Assembly: GCA_948099385.1 (NCBI GenBank)
Contig: CANUEZ040000129.1
Coordinates: 806,001 to 870,000, forward strand
Reading direction: 5' to 3'
DNA: 64,000 nt
Source of the DNA: Fasciola hepatica
Taxonomy: Eukaryota; Platyhelminthes; Trematoda; Plagiorchiida; Fasciolidae
The position numbers were made by a program, and so were the translations under genes. A model generated the notes under the pieces. The model was not told the origin of the DNA and made no database searches. It saw only the letters and a list, made by a program, of their open reading frames with translations. Below, one piece after another: positions 11,800 through 24,400 of this stretch (positions within the stretch are counted from its first letter, which is position 1; the number at the start of each line of letters is the position of its first letter).

Positions 11800-12915
11800 T
11801 GGGGTGGTTGAAACTTAGAGCGGGGGGGTGGGTAAACGTATGTGGGGAGTCCAGTGCACTGTCACCCCAGTCAGTCTCGTGCATGAAAACCAAAAGCTTG
11901 TCGGGCGAACAAGGGCGATGTGGAGTTTCCCCTTTCGCAGGATCAGGTCTGAGCTGATGGGAGACACACCCATAGATGAAGGTTGCCCAGTTCCTTCACA
12001 GCCCGATTTCAGTGGTATTTGAAGATCGAGCCGATCCCACGGGGACTTCTTTCGTTTCCACTGTTCTTTTTTCTTTGTTTTTTTTTCTTTTTTTCCTAAC
12101 AGAGGGGTGGTTGAGCCCATGTAGGAACTTTCCATAGCCCCTCGGCCCGATCGTAATTTTATGCGTAATTGCCTTTTTTTCGCAACTGCTGGGGGTGGTC
12201 TGTTTTCCCCACGTTCGGACGACGCTTGGTGTGGGTGCCGTTGACATCAAAGATTTCGCTTGCATGCGCTCGGAAAATGCAGAGTGGGACTATGCAAACA
12301 CACGGAGTAGGACAACGAACGTTGTAAAGCACAAGCTAGCACACGTGTGTCAGTCTCATACAGCGCCAGACTATGCCCAAGACCATCAGAGACCATTCCG
12401 GGCTAGCTGGTGTAGATGAGTCTAGCTCAGCTGATGGGAAATAGTGTGGCGTATAAGAGGGAATATGATAGTGGTTGGTGGATAGTAGATGCAGAGATGA
12501 GACGAGATGACAGGCCACCAAGTAGGTACTAGCAGGTGGGCTTCTGGAATAAGAGATTCTGAAATGAGATGATTAAGAAAGGCGAGATGAGGCCTGACAT
12601 AAAACCCGGGCGGGTGGTGGCAGCCAAAATGAACGGGAAAGGAGTGAAGGATCAAGTAAGGTGGTAGACGGCGGAACTCAGTGTCCTAGCATCCAAAGCC
12701 ACATACCTATTTGCTGCAGATACATCTAAGGCTAAGGAACTTCGGTTGGCAATAGAACACGAACATTGTCTAAAATTAGGAGAACCGGCAAGCATTAAAC
12801 TAGGTATGGTTACAAAAGTCAGCGAACTGTAGCTACCGTAGTATAGATTGTATGCAATATAACGTAAAAAGAAATAGTTGCCCTGGCGAGAAATAAAAGT
12901 TCTGGTGCAATAATC
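11800..12915. other. no recognisable gene
   Basis: Short overlapping ORFs only (up to 106 codons), one of them lysine-rich because of a poly-T tract near 12070-12095. No domain is recognised. Confidence 0.4.
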
Positions 12916-13221
12916 CTAGTAATCAAACTCGTTTTCATAGGCCACCTCTTCGGTGACGGTCTGGCCGGTAAGAAGGATCACATTGGGAACAGTCAAGAAG
13001 TGATTCAGCGAGCCTCTGAACTGGGGAATTGAGAGACTCTCGCGGATGTTTATCGGGAGTCTATCCCATAACTTTGAGTATTTTATAAGGAAGAAGTTAG
13101 CTCTTAACGCTAGTTTTGATCTAGAAATAGAGAACTGCAATGACCGATGGCGTAGGGCATAATTCGTGGTACTCAGTTTATTTCTTGATCTGCTTTGTAA
13201 AAGCTCGGGCAGGGGCGTCAC
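12916..13221 (-). pseudogene. LINE reverse transcriptase C-terminal fragment
   Basis: The minus-strand frame reads SKLALRANFFLIKYSKLW followed by DRLPINIRESLSIPQFRGSL. This matches the C-terminal pattern of CR1/jockey-type LINE RT proteins, in which an R-x-N-F-F-x-x-R/K-x-x-x-x-W-[ND]-x-L-P block precedes the end of ORF2. About 100 codons are open and the upstream RT palm is absent, so it is a 5'-truncated relic. Confidence 0.7.
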
Positions 13222-15600
13222 ACAATACAGCCTGCGGACCTACTTCAACTTTAGAAGGCTCCCTAGGAAAAGAAATTCCATTATTTTTAACGGGCTTCAA
13301 TTCCAAAACCAGACCCATCAGGTATTAAGCCTTGTCCGGAGGTTTGCCGTCACCACAGATAACCCAACCACTAAGGAGCACGTGACAAAAGGTTTCATGA
13401 TACGGAGTTGTGTGGGCCACACATGCTCTGTGGAGTCCTTGAAGCTATCGAAATGTGATTGAACTGAGACGCAGGTAGGGAGCGGATCCATGTGAAGAGC
13501 TTCACAGAGTACTGCTGCTTGCAAGCCCAAAAGCACATAGTAACCACCTTGAGTGACACGTGATTCCCACATGGGAGGCGTACCAAGAATCTTCCGTGGA
13601 TCCCGACGTATTTGGTTAAAACGTGAATTTAACCATTGTAGCCGTCTTCGTAAACCCGTTAGGTACATGTTACGTTTGCTGTACAACAGACGGATACTTT
13701 CCGATGTGTTTCCAGTCCTTATCCGTGTGTTCGCATCACTCGCACTCATGAATTCCGAGGTAGCTATATGACCGCCAAACGTTCAAGTACGCACGTGCTC
13801 CACATCGTCTTAGATATAGATAAGTGCTATGTAGCTGACTAAGTTTAACCGGCTGAGCTCAAGCACACAGCCACCATGGCGAAGTCCGATATGGATGCTC
13901 CTGCTGTTGACCTGTTTGAAGCCCAGTGCAGTTGACGCAGTCTCAGTTTCTTGGCGGAATTCCACGGATCAGGATGAGAAAATGTTCTTCCAGGCATCGC
14001 TAAAATAGTGAGATCCGTGTACTTTAGGAATGGAAGCTGGAACTTCACGACAATCAACGAGCTGCCACTGAGTTTCACGGTTTTATCCGGTATTATGAAT
14101 TTGGATGGATAGGACAAAAGCTCACTACTCCGGCTGGTACACTGTAAAAACAGTTTGACATAAAGTGCATTATACAACAATGATTAAATTAACAGTTTCG
14201 TCCTAAGCGTGGCAAAAAATATCGTCACCTTAGGACAGAATCACAAACGAGCATTCAGCACAAACCATATCTGAACGCTCAACAGGGTGGGCCAGCAGTT
14301 GCCCGTCATAAACTAGTATCACATTAAAAAGAATCGAAGTCAAACAGTCTTAACTGTACTCTCGTTATCGAATGCTCTTTGCTTCACGATAGATTCCTAC
14401 TCGATGCACACAATTGATTTGGCCCTCTTGAGCAAAATGGGCACTCACGGCTGGGAAAAACAGACGTGGTATTTGGGTGATAAATCTGCCACAATGAAGG
14501 TGGTATTTTGTGTCGGCTGGAGTGTCTTTTGTTTTTTCATCAATTCATTAGTCCGGAGGATGGCGGTTAAAGGAAGACATTGGGGTTGTAATGTAAGTCA
14601 GAGGTCTGTGGTTTGTTAAAAACCTGCTAGTTCTAGCAATTTTATTTCGCAGCTTCTGAAGATACGAGCTCCGGGGTTGAGAGTGGCTGGTTTTAGAACT
14701 GGTAATTGACGACAAGACAACTGGGGAGTTTACCATAGAATACGTCGGAAGCAGGCTGATGGGCTTGCTGCAGGAAATGTTCATCCCAGTTGGGGGAGCG
14801 AAGCGTGGGCCCGGGGTTTATCCAACTGATCGCGAACGAGGGCTGTCGGGGCAAGCCACACATGAAATCTACAGGTGCGGTTGTGAATCTACAAGATATC
14901 GTTCCAAGGTCACTGCCGGGGAAGGGTTCGATGGCCGTAGCTCTCACGTCAACTAGGCCTGCAGTGGATACCAGATGAGCAATGTGACTTCCCCTGTTTG
15001 AGGTTGCTACTTGTTAAAAGCAGCCCCCTAGGAGTATGCTCAAAACAAATTCCACGAGTAATAAGGTGAGGAAATGGTGTCCCAGTACTTATTGAGGGCC
15101 TTGCATCAGCCATAAGTGCGAAGGTGGCATAGAAAAATGGATATGGGAGGGGACAACACCGGCGAATTTCGTGGCGTCTGAGAAGGGTGGTCAATAGAAA
15201 AAGCCAAAGTGGACTGGAAAGGTGACCAGTATACTCGTCACCCAAAATGTGTCCTGGATTGTATCCGGAGCCGGATCACAAAGAAGGTCAAGGCCACCGT
15301 GAAGCAGAATCAAAATTTTCTCAGTTCTTTCCCCTTTCGGCGTTAAGATCATTCACTCAGCTTTACCAGTATATATTACCATTCCATCTGATTTACTGGC
15401 ATGAAGGTGGCAGTAACGGCGCCACACCAACCTGAAGGCGACAGTTATTATCGGGAATTAGTAGAGTAGATCTTCTCACGGATTCGGGGTTTCTTACGAA
15501 CTTAAACCGTCCTTCAAAACCCTTTCTCAGTAGTCTCTTCTTTTCCGGTTTCTCAAACTCAATTAGCCACTTTTTCTCCCAAAATATTAGGTGCCCTGGA
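13222..15600. other. no recognisable gene
   Basis: A 143-codon minus-strand ORF (13749-13318) and several 60-110 codon ORFs are present, with no motif I can name. There are no LTRs or tandem arrays. I treat them as chance ORFs in old repeat DNA. Confidence 0.4.
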
Positions 15601-18376
15601 GTTTAACGCACTCCGTTAATTCGCCCATCATCTCTCAGTCGTAACCCTATTGGCACTGTTTTGCTTTCTGCAATATTGCATCTGGCTAACTATCAATCAC
15701 TCCGGCAGCTCAGCTATGCGCACAATTACCCGCCACCGGCCCAAAATCATAGCTAGTAATCGCCATTGTAAGACCCCTCATATCCGAAGCACACCGAATA
15801 GTTGTTCAGTATCCATCACAGAAACACTTGTAGATGCTACCAAAGCAGCCGCCGAAATGGGCAAAACCATGGATAGTTAGTTTTCTCGGATTGAAGCTAT
15901 TGTCCAGACCGTCGGTCAGTTAAGTGCATTAGAGTCGCTGCTCGGCCCATTTGTACACAACACTCGGATCAACTCAATCTCGACCACGAATTTCATCGAC
16001 ATCGTGGCCTCTGAAATCTTCAGACGCATCAAAAAGCCAACAATGACATAGTATTCATTATTGCAGATGGATAAACTCTCTCAGCTGCTGAGAATTTAAT
16101 CCTAAAGGCCTTCAGAGTGCACTAACAACCGTGCTACGGCGTCAGAGTCAGCAAAACGTCACCGCGAAATACATGTCCGCCCCCGTTTCAGTTTATTACT
16201 GAAGTTGCTGCCAAGGAATTTATCAACCGACAGTCTTTTGTCGTTGCTAATACAAGGCTCAGGCGAGCAAGGACACTTCCCGGTAAAACCCCACTAAAAA
16301 GAGATATTCACAAAAGTCATGCCAAAAATAATAACCATGGTAAACTTTCATTCAGCAGTCCCCCTCGGGTGGCCAATCTACAAAGCTTCGTCCGTCATAC
16401 GAAAACCGCTGTGGTGGGTCGCAAAATAGCTGTTGGCCTAGATGGTTCCTCATTCTCCTCTCCATCTGAGCCGCGTTGCAGGCGTCAAAACGTACGGACT
16501 AGCCTCAATGAAACGGTCTAACAAAATGCCATCCCCGAAGTTCCCGAAATTGATGGAAGTCCCCTTGAATCCAACACTAATAAGAAGTTATACAAAGACC
16601 CGCATGACATGATCCTCCAGTCTAGCTCAAGGAGTGTCTAGTCGAATTTACAAACTACACCCACAGCATATAGTTCGAAAACGAAAGCCAACCCTCGCAG
16701 CAGCCCAAAATCCAACACCGGCTCAGGAATCGGCCCATTGCGCAAAGTCAAATCAATAATCCCTCAACTGTCGATTAGAGAACTGGCCATTCCCTGCAAG
16801 CTCCAGAAAGGCTCGGGGCTTGATGTATTCGCACCGGTATCCGTTACTAATTTGAAAGTAAACAGAGTAAATTTATCGGCAAAATCGGTCATCTCTCATC
16901 GGGGACCCGGGCCTGGCCCTCAGACCCCAATCAGTCTTTCGCCTCCAGGAAAGAATGAAAGAAAGTCTTGGCAAGACTATTCAGATCGTTATGCCAGTAC
17001 TTTATTCAAGTGCAGTTCCGGCTGACTACTTACGGCCCACCCATCCACATCAAGCATCCTGCTCCACGTTTCCAAATAATTGTAAGCTTTTGGGCTCAAT
17101 GCTGCCTTATCCAAATTTGCCGGGTTTTCCGTTTCCTGTAAAAACTCCACCCCTCCTATAATATATCTTTCCCCACACCATCCCGCAACCCACCAGTGGC
17201 CACGATTTTTCTAACCCCGGAAGAAAATTTGAGGGCCATACATTCAATGTAAGTCACAGACATGATAATGATAGTTTAGCAGTTGCACTTTTAAATGCTT
17301 GCTCTTTTGTGAGCAAACTGGCACCCGTCCGCTCCTTTGCATTGCAACCTCACCCGGATGTGGCCGTCGTAACTGAGACCTGGTTTACCGATAAAACTCA
17401 GCTCCAACACATCTTCATACCAGGTTATAGTATACCTGCCACGAACATATCTGGTAGACTTGGTGATGGATATCTCGGTATAGCAGGAACAGTCCTAGAA
17501 TACACTTACTCCTATTTCCTGTCCTTTATAATGTCCAAGACTGTTTGGATCTCTATACCACTGCTTCAGAGGCAGCTCGTCACTGGTTGTTTACTGTCTA
17601 CCGGGCTGTAGAAACGGTGATTTAAATGCGATCACCGATGCATTATGTCACTTAACCAATACCCGCAAGCCGCCAAAATCATAGCGGACGACTTCGAGTT
17701 CCCTGGCATCCGTTTGATAGCCCCAAAATCCCCTCCGAAACTACAAACTATTATCTCGTGTACCCGTGTAAGTGGACGGAACAGTATTATTGACCTCACC
17801 TTTAATTTAAGCCTCCGGGACATAAATGCAAAAGTCTTTAGCCATTTTCCTGGGTGTGGTCATAAGATAATACCATGTGAGTTCTCCTTTCAACTGCATC
17901 AACAAGAAAGCTCTAAATACCGGAAATCCTTCCGAAGTGCGAATTGAGACATTCTGCTTGCCATCCTGTGTAAACAGATCTTGGATGAATTCAACCTGAA
18001 ATTTGATTCTCAGCTGGTGTCGGATGTGACGTACGCCAACATATTCTGCCCTCCAACCGTCGTTTCTCCCGAGGTAGTCAACTTTAGAGAGAAAAGGGCC
18101 TATCGGTCACGAGAAACGCACTCTAATTCCGAGAAGCTGCAACTTGCCTGCGAAAGGGCTGAAGACATCTCTGTGCCTCAACCATCTCTCAATTCAGCTA
18201 CTGGGCGAAAAGTAGAACAGGCCGACAAAGCAAGTGCTGTACGCTCACAACCAGCCATATAACTTAGTCCACGTCTCTGGCATTATCAAAACTGTAAACC
18301 CAGAAAGAGTCTTGTATAACTCTTCAACCTAACAGTGCTTTTGCCTGAGATTCGTACTCACCGGCGAAAAGTACAC

Positions 18377-18377
<1 letters not shown>
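15600..18377 (+). pseudogene. LINE with ORF1-like region and endonuclease, RT deleted
   Basis: The plus strand holds a degenerate ORF1-like stretch (about 15830-17160). Its PGKTPL segment near 16280 also occurs in the LINE at 31170, showing that the two are related. An endonuclease (EEP) region follows: VAVVTETWF near 17360 and a C-terminal IISCTRVSGRNSIIDLTF stretch near 17750, with a GCGHKI where families usually have SDH. The frame then runs through a linker to about 18262 and jumps almost directly to a 3'-terminal FNLTVLLPEIRTHRRKVHH, followed by the (ATT)n tail. The whole reverse transcriptase is missing, and stops and frameshifts abound, so it is dead. The tail marks the outer edge of the palindrome. 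Confidence 0.7.

Positions 18378-18423
<46 letters not shown>
18378..18423 (+). repeat. (ATT)15 LINE tail at the outer edge of the left arm
   Basis: A pure ATT run directly after the LINE 3' end. The partner run at 46672-46723 has about 17 units. High inter-arm identity starts here; only about 57 bp of lower (about 90%) identity continues outward, within LINE sequence. Confidence 0.9.
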
Positions 18424-19548
18424 GATGTTCATCATTATCTTACATCTGTTTTGAATGATGGCAATTTCATCGTTGTGTTAATAATGCCGCACACACTGAT
18501 CGCACACGTAGGCATGCTTTTCGACCCATTCGGAGAACAGTGATGATAGTGGTATGTTTCTCGGCCGTGATTGAGACGCACGCACAAGTGCATGATCATG
18601 GTGTAACGCGTTGCTCAATAAGCTGAAATATCCAAAAAGTTTAGGAACAAAAGCCAAAACTGTCAGCGATAGAAAAAACATAGCCAGCAATAGGTTGAAT
18701 GGATCACTCCAATGATGGTTGGCACGGCAATTTTGAGCCAGTTTTGAGTTTGAGCCGGTGTAACGCATTGGCAGAGACCGCCATTCTCACTTTCTTTGAT
18801 TTAATTGTTGGTACTTGCTCATACACTTACTGGGCTTCGGCTCATCGAGTTTCCATTCTTTCTATGCCTTTGCAGATCGTGTACGTGCAACCCCTGTGGA
18901 AGAGCGCTGCATTCAGCACATCCAGCGGCCTTGCTCATCTGTGTTCGTGTCGAACTGTCGTCATTTTCGTTGTCTTCGTCGTTTCCCTTGTGCTGTGGGT
19001 GCGTTTGCTATTGTGTTACACTGAGCGGTGGTGCAACGTGGGGACACCGAGAAGACCAATAATACACAGCGCTAAAGATGCATTATAAACGGGAATGATG
19101 CAAGGCATGGGAAACGGAGGCTTGCTGGGATTCCACGAACAGAGTAAGTTCTGAACAGGAAGAAAAAGAAAAAAATTATATTGAAGTGTACTGGGGAAAA
19201 TCGACGCCTACGAAGAGAATAGCAGTCCAGAAAGATGATGCGAACCCCGAATGACGGACTAACCGCGGTGTAATGAACGGGATGAGTTTTGAAACAGGGA
19301 GATATGGAACCAATTTCATGAAAGTGCACTTGGGAACATTGGTGGGTGTGGAAGGAACGGAAGTCCATAAAAAAGTGAGTTCAATTACAGGATCAGTGAC
19401 CTATACCATCCAAAAATTAGAAAGCGCAACTGGAGAGTCCTGAATAAGGGGAAAGTCAATTTCCAGCCGGCTGCGGTCCGAGGGAAAAGTGAACTTCCGC
19501 AACGGATACTAAAGCGGGAAATCTTCGCGTTATTATGCAATTTAACTG

Positions 19549-19566
19549 ATATATATATATATATAT
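19549..19566. repeat. (AT)9 run
   Basis: It flanks the TA-bounded insert on its lower-coordinate side. The mirror run is at 45529-45546. Confidence 0.9.
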
Positions 19567-19611
19567 TGATAGTAAGTAGTATGCGAATGTGTGGACAAAA
19601 TTTCCCCGGAA

Positions 19612-19654
19612 GCACACGACCGTTTTCGCGGTTGTTGCCGCTCATCAGGTATAC
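19612..19654 (-). ncRNA. hammerhead-ribozyme-like motif (left arm)
   Basis: On the minus strand: GTATAC, then the core CTGATGA, a 4-bp stem II GCGG/CCGC closed by a CAACAA loop, then GAAA, four bases, GTC-type cleavage triplet, then GTGTGC. GTATAC and GTGTGC pair as a 6-bp stem I with two G-U wobbles, giving the type I order. Stem III would be only one base pair in cis. In a dimer the AACGGT segment could pair with itself with two A-G mismatches. Hammerheads with minimal stem III are known in Penelope-like retroelements and in other repeats. All core residues are present; activity is not shown. Confidence 0.6.
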
Positions 19655-19762
19655 GTACCCGGTACTCCTCTGCCCACTTGTCTTCATACTTGTACACTCC
19701 GATGTTATATGAAGAGTATCCATTCACACACCAGACGATTCAAATTAGATCCTGGTGAACAT

Positions 19763-19773
19763 ATCTCTCTCTC

Positions 19774-19805
<32 letters not shown>
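19763..19805. repeat. (CT)n(TA)n run
   Basis: It flanks the TA-bounded insert on the other side. It is 6 bp longer than its mirror at 45295-45331, and this accounts for the change of the mirror sum from 65101 to 65095. Confidence 0.9.
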
Positions 19806-21055
19806 GACGCATTTGGCCTAAGTGTTATTCAGCGTCTTTACTGGTAATGTACAACATTCTATGGGTATGGTTCGTCTGGCGGAGTAAAGGATGCGTCGGT
19901 CAATATGCCGGGTGTGGCGCGACATGACGGATTAAACTGATGACCGGTATTGACCGGTATATTAGCGGGTTGCGCGTGAACTGTTACTTGCGTTGGCTGC
20001 AATGGCGACATCGGCATGGGAGGTCGCGCGTTAGAAAACGCTAAACGATCTGATAAGCAGCTGGGAGTGTTTCTATCGGGCGGCTTGGTTTCAGCCCCGG
20101 TTGCTATGAAGGTTTCACTTGGGTCTCTGTCAGTAAGGGTCAAAGTGGCACCCTTGGTTATCCAGTTTGGCGACTGAAATGGTGGGAGACGACGAACCTG
20201 AAATAAATGGGGATTGCAGTCTGAACGTGGTTCCAGCTGTGGGTTATGGTGATAGATGACGACCATGATAATGAACTGGTTAGATTTCCGTGGACGAGGC
20301 AAGGATGAAGTCTCATTGAAGCAGTCAGCGGCACCCATTCCACGTCCTGGGTAAATTAGGCTCACAGAGAATTGCGCTATACTGCTACGGGCTAGCAAAG
20401 CTGCGTACACCGGTTAGGCAACTGTGTAATCATTCCAGAGGACTTATGGCTTGCACATTGGTGTGGCAGTGCTCGGATAATAATGAGATCCTGAGGTCTT
20501 ACGATTAGGACAAATTAGAAATGGTAACGCTAAACACCGTTTGATTGCGCAGAATGCAGTCCAGCACCAAAGTGGTAAGATAGGTTTGAAATAATAGTGT
20601 GTGAGTGAATGGGACTGGCACACTGCTAGCATACCGCTATATTTGTTACTGTCTCTTCTGTATGGTGGTGATTCTATACTGAATATCTTCTTAGGAGCCT
20701 TAAAGTAGAAGGAACTATTGGGGTGTCGGTGGTGATGCAACAAGGGAAATTGGTCGCGTGCCGAGAAACTTAGACGTAATGTCGTCTGTGCTCCTGCTCG
20801 ATAGTGCTGGCGTACTGGGATTGTACTCCGGTGTAAGCAGAGAAATCTGATGCTGTGGTGACTGCAAGATTACCGTGGTATCTTTGTCGCCGTTAACGTA
20901 TTGCAAAGCATAACAACACCGATGTGAGGGCAGGTTTGGAGAACCATGAGAGGTGGAAACGGGATGGGGCCGAATTTTCGTCAGGGTAGCGAACTCAAAC
21001 GGTCTACATTCAGTGCTAATGGCAGGCGGCACTAGGGCCTGCTTCGGGCAGGGAG

Positions 21056-21434
21056 TGTAACAGCCGGTCGTGGAAAATCCCCTTTTTTCCCTCGCGATTC
21101 AGTGTTTTTTCCCAACATCACTCATTTCCATACACTATTGACTTGTCTTTACGAACTGGTTGTTTTTCTGGACCAATTGTTGTTTGTTCGCGCCCAGAGC
21201 GCTATTTTGGCACATCCTTGTTCAGGACCTGCGTGACGCACGTGCTGTCTGCTCACACGCTGCTATTCGGTTTCTCGTTGTTGAGACTTTGTGATCGTAT
21301 TATTGAGGTTTGTATATTGTTTACGTCATTGTTTATTTTAATAATCTAGTATCGTAGAATTATCACGGATAATCGCCTTCTGATTTCGGGATCCGTTGCG
21401 AATTTGGCTACGCATTGCTCAAACGTTCGTAACA
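21056..21434 (+). repeat. 5' LTR, left-arm BEL element
   Basis: 379 bp, TG...CA ends, with no difference seen from its mirror at 43667-44045. It differs from the 3' LTR of the same element at four sites I could see. Confidence 0.95.
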
Positions 21435-21476
21435 ATACTCAATAGATCTATTTGGAACGAGGAAAATTCACGCAAA

Positions 21477-24400
21477 ATGCCAAGGAAAGGATCAAAGGCA
21501 GTCGAACCCGGACAGGAAGTAATACGGCAAGTCTCTGGGGAGGTTTTGGGTACTTATGATTCTTTAGTTAATGCTAGATCGCCTAGTCCTGTCAGTGCTA
21601 GCTCATGTGTTATTGAAAGCAATATTGATCGTAAGGACGTTGATTTATATAAGCTGAGAATAATAGAACTAGAGCAACAGTTACTTTCGGCTAGACTACA
21701 GGCGCATGAAGCAGAGAAGTGTACACAGAAACAGCGAGAGTATAGGACCAGTGACTTCGACACTTCCGATAGGTTAGAGTGCAACAAGGTAGGGAACCCC
21801 ACGCAGGTCGCCGACTACAAACCACCATCGATCGATCTGCCTAGAGTGGAGTTAACGGTTTTCGACGGGCGAGCTGAGCAATATTGCAAGTTTGTCAAAC
21901 AGTTCGAGACGTTCGTTGAAAACAAGGTAACCGACCCTGGGCAAAGGCTTCTTCACCTTACCCACTACTGCCGAGGCCGAGCGCGAGAAGCTATCGACGG
22001 ATGCACCATGCTCGATCCAGAACAAGGCTACACAAGGGCAAGAAAGATTCTGAGGGACTTGTTTGGCCAACCTTTCAAAGTAGCCCGTAACCTAATAGAG
22101 GGCGTGATGGCAGAGGCAAAGAAAACCAAGGGCGACGTCTACACCATGGCCGACCTGGTGATCAAGATGCAGAACTGCTCAATAGCCCTCGACCATTTAG
22201 GTTACAGAGCTGATCTAGACGCCATGCACACTTTGGAAGGCATAGTCCGTCACCTCTCTCCCGAACTACAGGGTCGGTGGGCGGAAGAAGCTGAACGGAT
22301 AAGCCGAGGCGACAGAGAAGCCAACTTCGAAGACCTGACTGAATACTTAGACAGGCAAACGAAGATAGCTGACAGCAGATTCGGCCGACTCATCCGGGAC
22401 AGCAACCGAGCAAACAAGCCCGGTACTAGCCAAGTCCAAACCCCTGTACGGGAACATCCAAAGTACCAGCCTTGGACCAACACACACGTCATTTCACGAG
22501 ATGCTACGGCGAAACCAAATTGCAGATACTGTGGTACTAGCCATGGCCTACCAGAATGCCCCAAGTTCGGCAATGCCACAATAGACGAACGGTGGGAAAT
22601 GGCGAGGATGGCAGGAGCATGTTTCATCTGTCTCAACACCACGCACCGGGCAGCAGCCTGTAGAACAAGGAATCGATGTGGTTACGAGGGCTGCACGGGC
22701 AGACACCATCGGCTGCTGCATCAGGCGAGAATAACCATATCCGAGGCGAGTGCCAAGCCCAGCGTGATTTGTTCAACTTCACAATCTGCCAGTAAACCGG
22801 TACGTTTAGGCGTAGTGGCCGTGGGAGTAGTGACTCCGACTGGGATAGTCAAGGCGTTGGCTTTCGTTGATAGTGGATCCGACACCACTTTAGTGAAAGA
22901 GCGGTTTGCCGACAAACACCAACTGGCTAAAGGTGCGACGTCGTTAGCAGTGAGCACGGTGGGCGGAACACAGGTAATGACTGCCGGTAGATTAAGGCTG
23001 CAACTCATCTCTCTAGACACTAACGAGGAAATTGAACCAACGGAGGCATTCACGTTAGCGGATCTTCCCATGCGAGCACCAAGGTCGGTGAACGCAATCT
23101 TGACTCGATGGCCCCACCTGCAGGATGTAACCGTCGTAGACTGGGAAGATGATGAGGTGGATCTCCTCATCGGATGCGACGTGCCAGAGGCGCATTGGGT
23201 GCTTGACCAAAGAGTGGGCGACCGCCAGGCACCTTATGCCGTACGCACGGCTCTGGGATGGATGTTATACGGTCCAGTAGGGGTACGCGGTTCCGTGAAT
23301 TACTTATCCGCCGAAACGGACCGCATAGAGTATCATCTGCAACGGCTTTATGAAAAGGAGTTTCATGACATTGGGGACGAAAGACCGACGTTGTCTCAAG
23401 AGGATCACTTCGCTCTACAAACGGTGCGGCAAGGCTCTAGAGGCCTCAAAAAACAGTTCGAGGTTCCCCTCCCATGGCGCACACCGGTCGACCCGTGGAC
23501 TGACAACAGAAATTATGTTCTCCAACGATTACTACGACTAAAAGAACGCTTCATTCGAGACCAGAATCTGTGGGAACGATACGCGGATTTGATGAAGCGA
23601 AACGAGGACCTCGGTTACGTTGAAAGGGTGCCTGTTAACACCGACAGCAAAAGGGGTATCTGGTATCTGCCTCACCATCCGGTTATCAACCCCAAAAAAC
23701 CCAATAAACTGCGCGTGGTTTTCTACTGTGCGGCCAAGTTCCAGGGCAAGTCGTTAAACGATCGCCTACTACAGGGGCCTGACTGGACCACACCACTGAT
23801 CGATGTTTTGTGCCGTTTCAGAGTGGGTAAAGTGGCTTTGTCTGCTGACATCAGGGAAATGTTCCATCAGGTGAAGATTCCGGTAGGAGAACGAGATGCT
23901 TTGCGTTTCCTGTGGTGGGAAGGGAGCGACCGGGACAACGCAGTGGTGAATTATAGAATGACCGTCCACCCCTTCGGAGCCATATCGTCACCATTTTGTG
24001 CCAACTACGCCCTCCGAGAATCAGCGAACAAACATGGCGATCTGGTACATCGGACGGTGGTAGAAAGCGTCAGCAGGAACTTCTACGTCGACGACTACCT
24101 TGGGTCATTCGATGATGTGGAATCAGCTCTAGAGCAGTTCAGGGGTCTGACGAGATTGCTGGAAGAGGGTGGCTTCCATCTAACTAAATGGATGTCGAAC
24201 GCTTCGGAAGTGCTGAAGGTCATCCCGTATCACGAAAAGGTCGAAAGGGTAAGAGATTTGGACGGCTCTCCACTTCCTATCGAGCGCACTTTAGGGATAC
24301 AATGGGACGCGGAAACGGACGATTTTGTTTTCGAACTGAACGTTCCCGAGCTGCCAATAACCCGTCGTGGCATACTATCTGCCGTCTCAAGTTTGTTCGA

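Larger units (their letters stand above)
18424..21050 (-). repeat. LINE-derived repeat without EN/RT, copy 2 (left arm)
   Basis: This is the same family as 5915-6140 plus 9868-11370, here without the MULE insertion. On the minus strand it has a 5' region with short proline/serine-rich ORFs (105 codons at 21032-20715, 183 codons at 20410-19859) and a 3' end reading HHDHALVRASQSRPRNIP near 18600-18545, which resembles the other LINE 3' ends. No endonuclease or RT is present, so it would be a non-autonomous LINE derivative or an internally deleted copy. A TA-flanked insert with a hammerhead-like motif lies at about 19549-19805. Confidence 0.6.

Noticed and set aside
13318..13749. 143-codon minus-strand ORF
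   Set aside because: No recognisable domain, no compositional bias for coding, and overlapping ORFs in other frames.
21435..21476. tRNA primer-binding site after the BEL 5' LTR
   Set aside because: The sequence ATACTCAATAGATC and what follows does not match any tRNA 3' end I can name.
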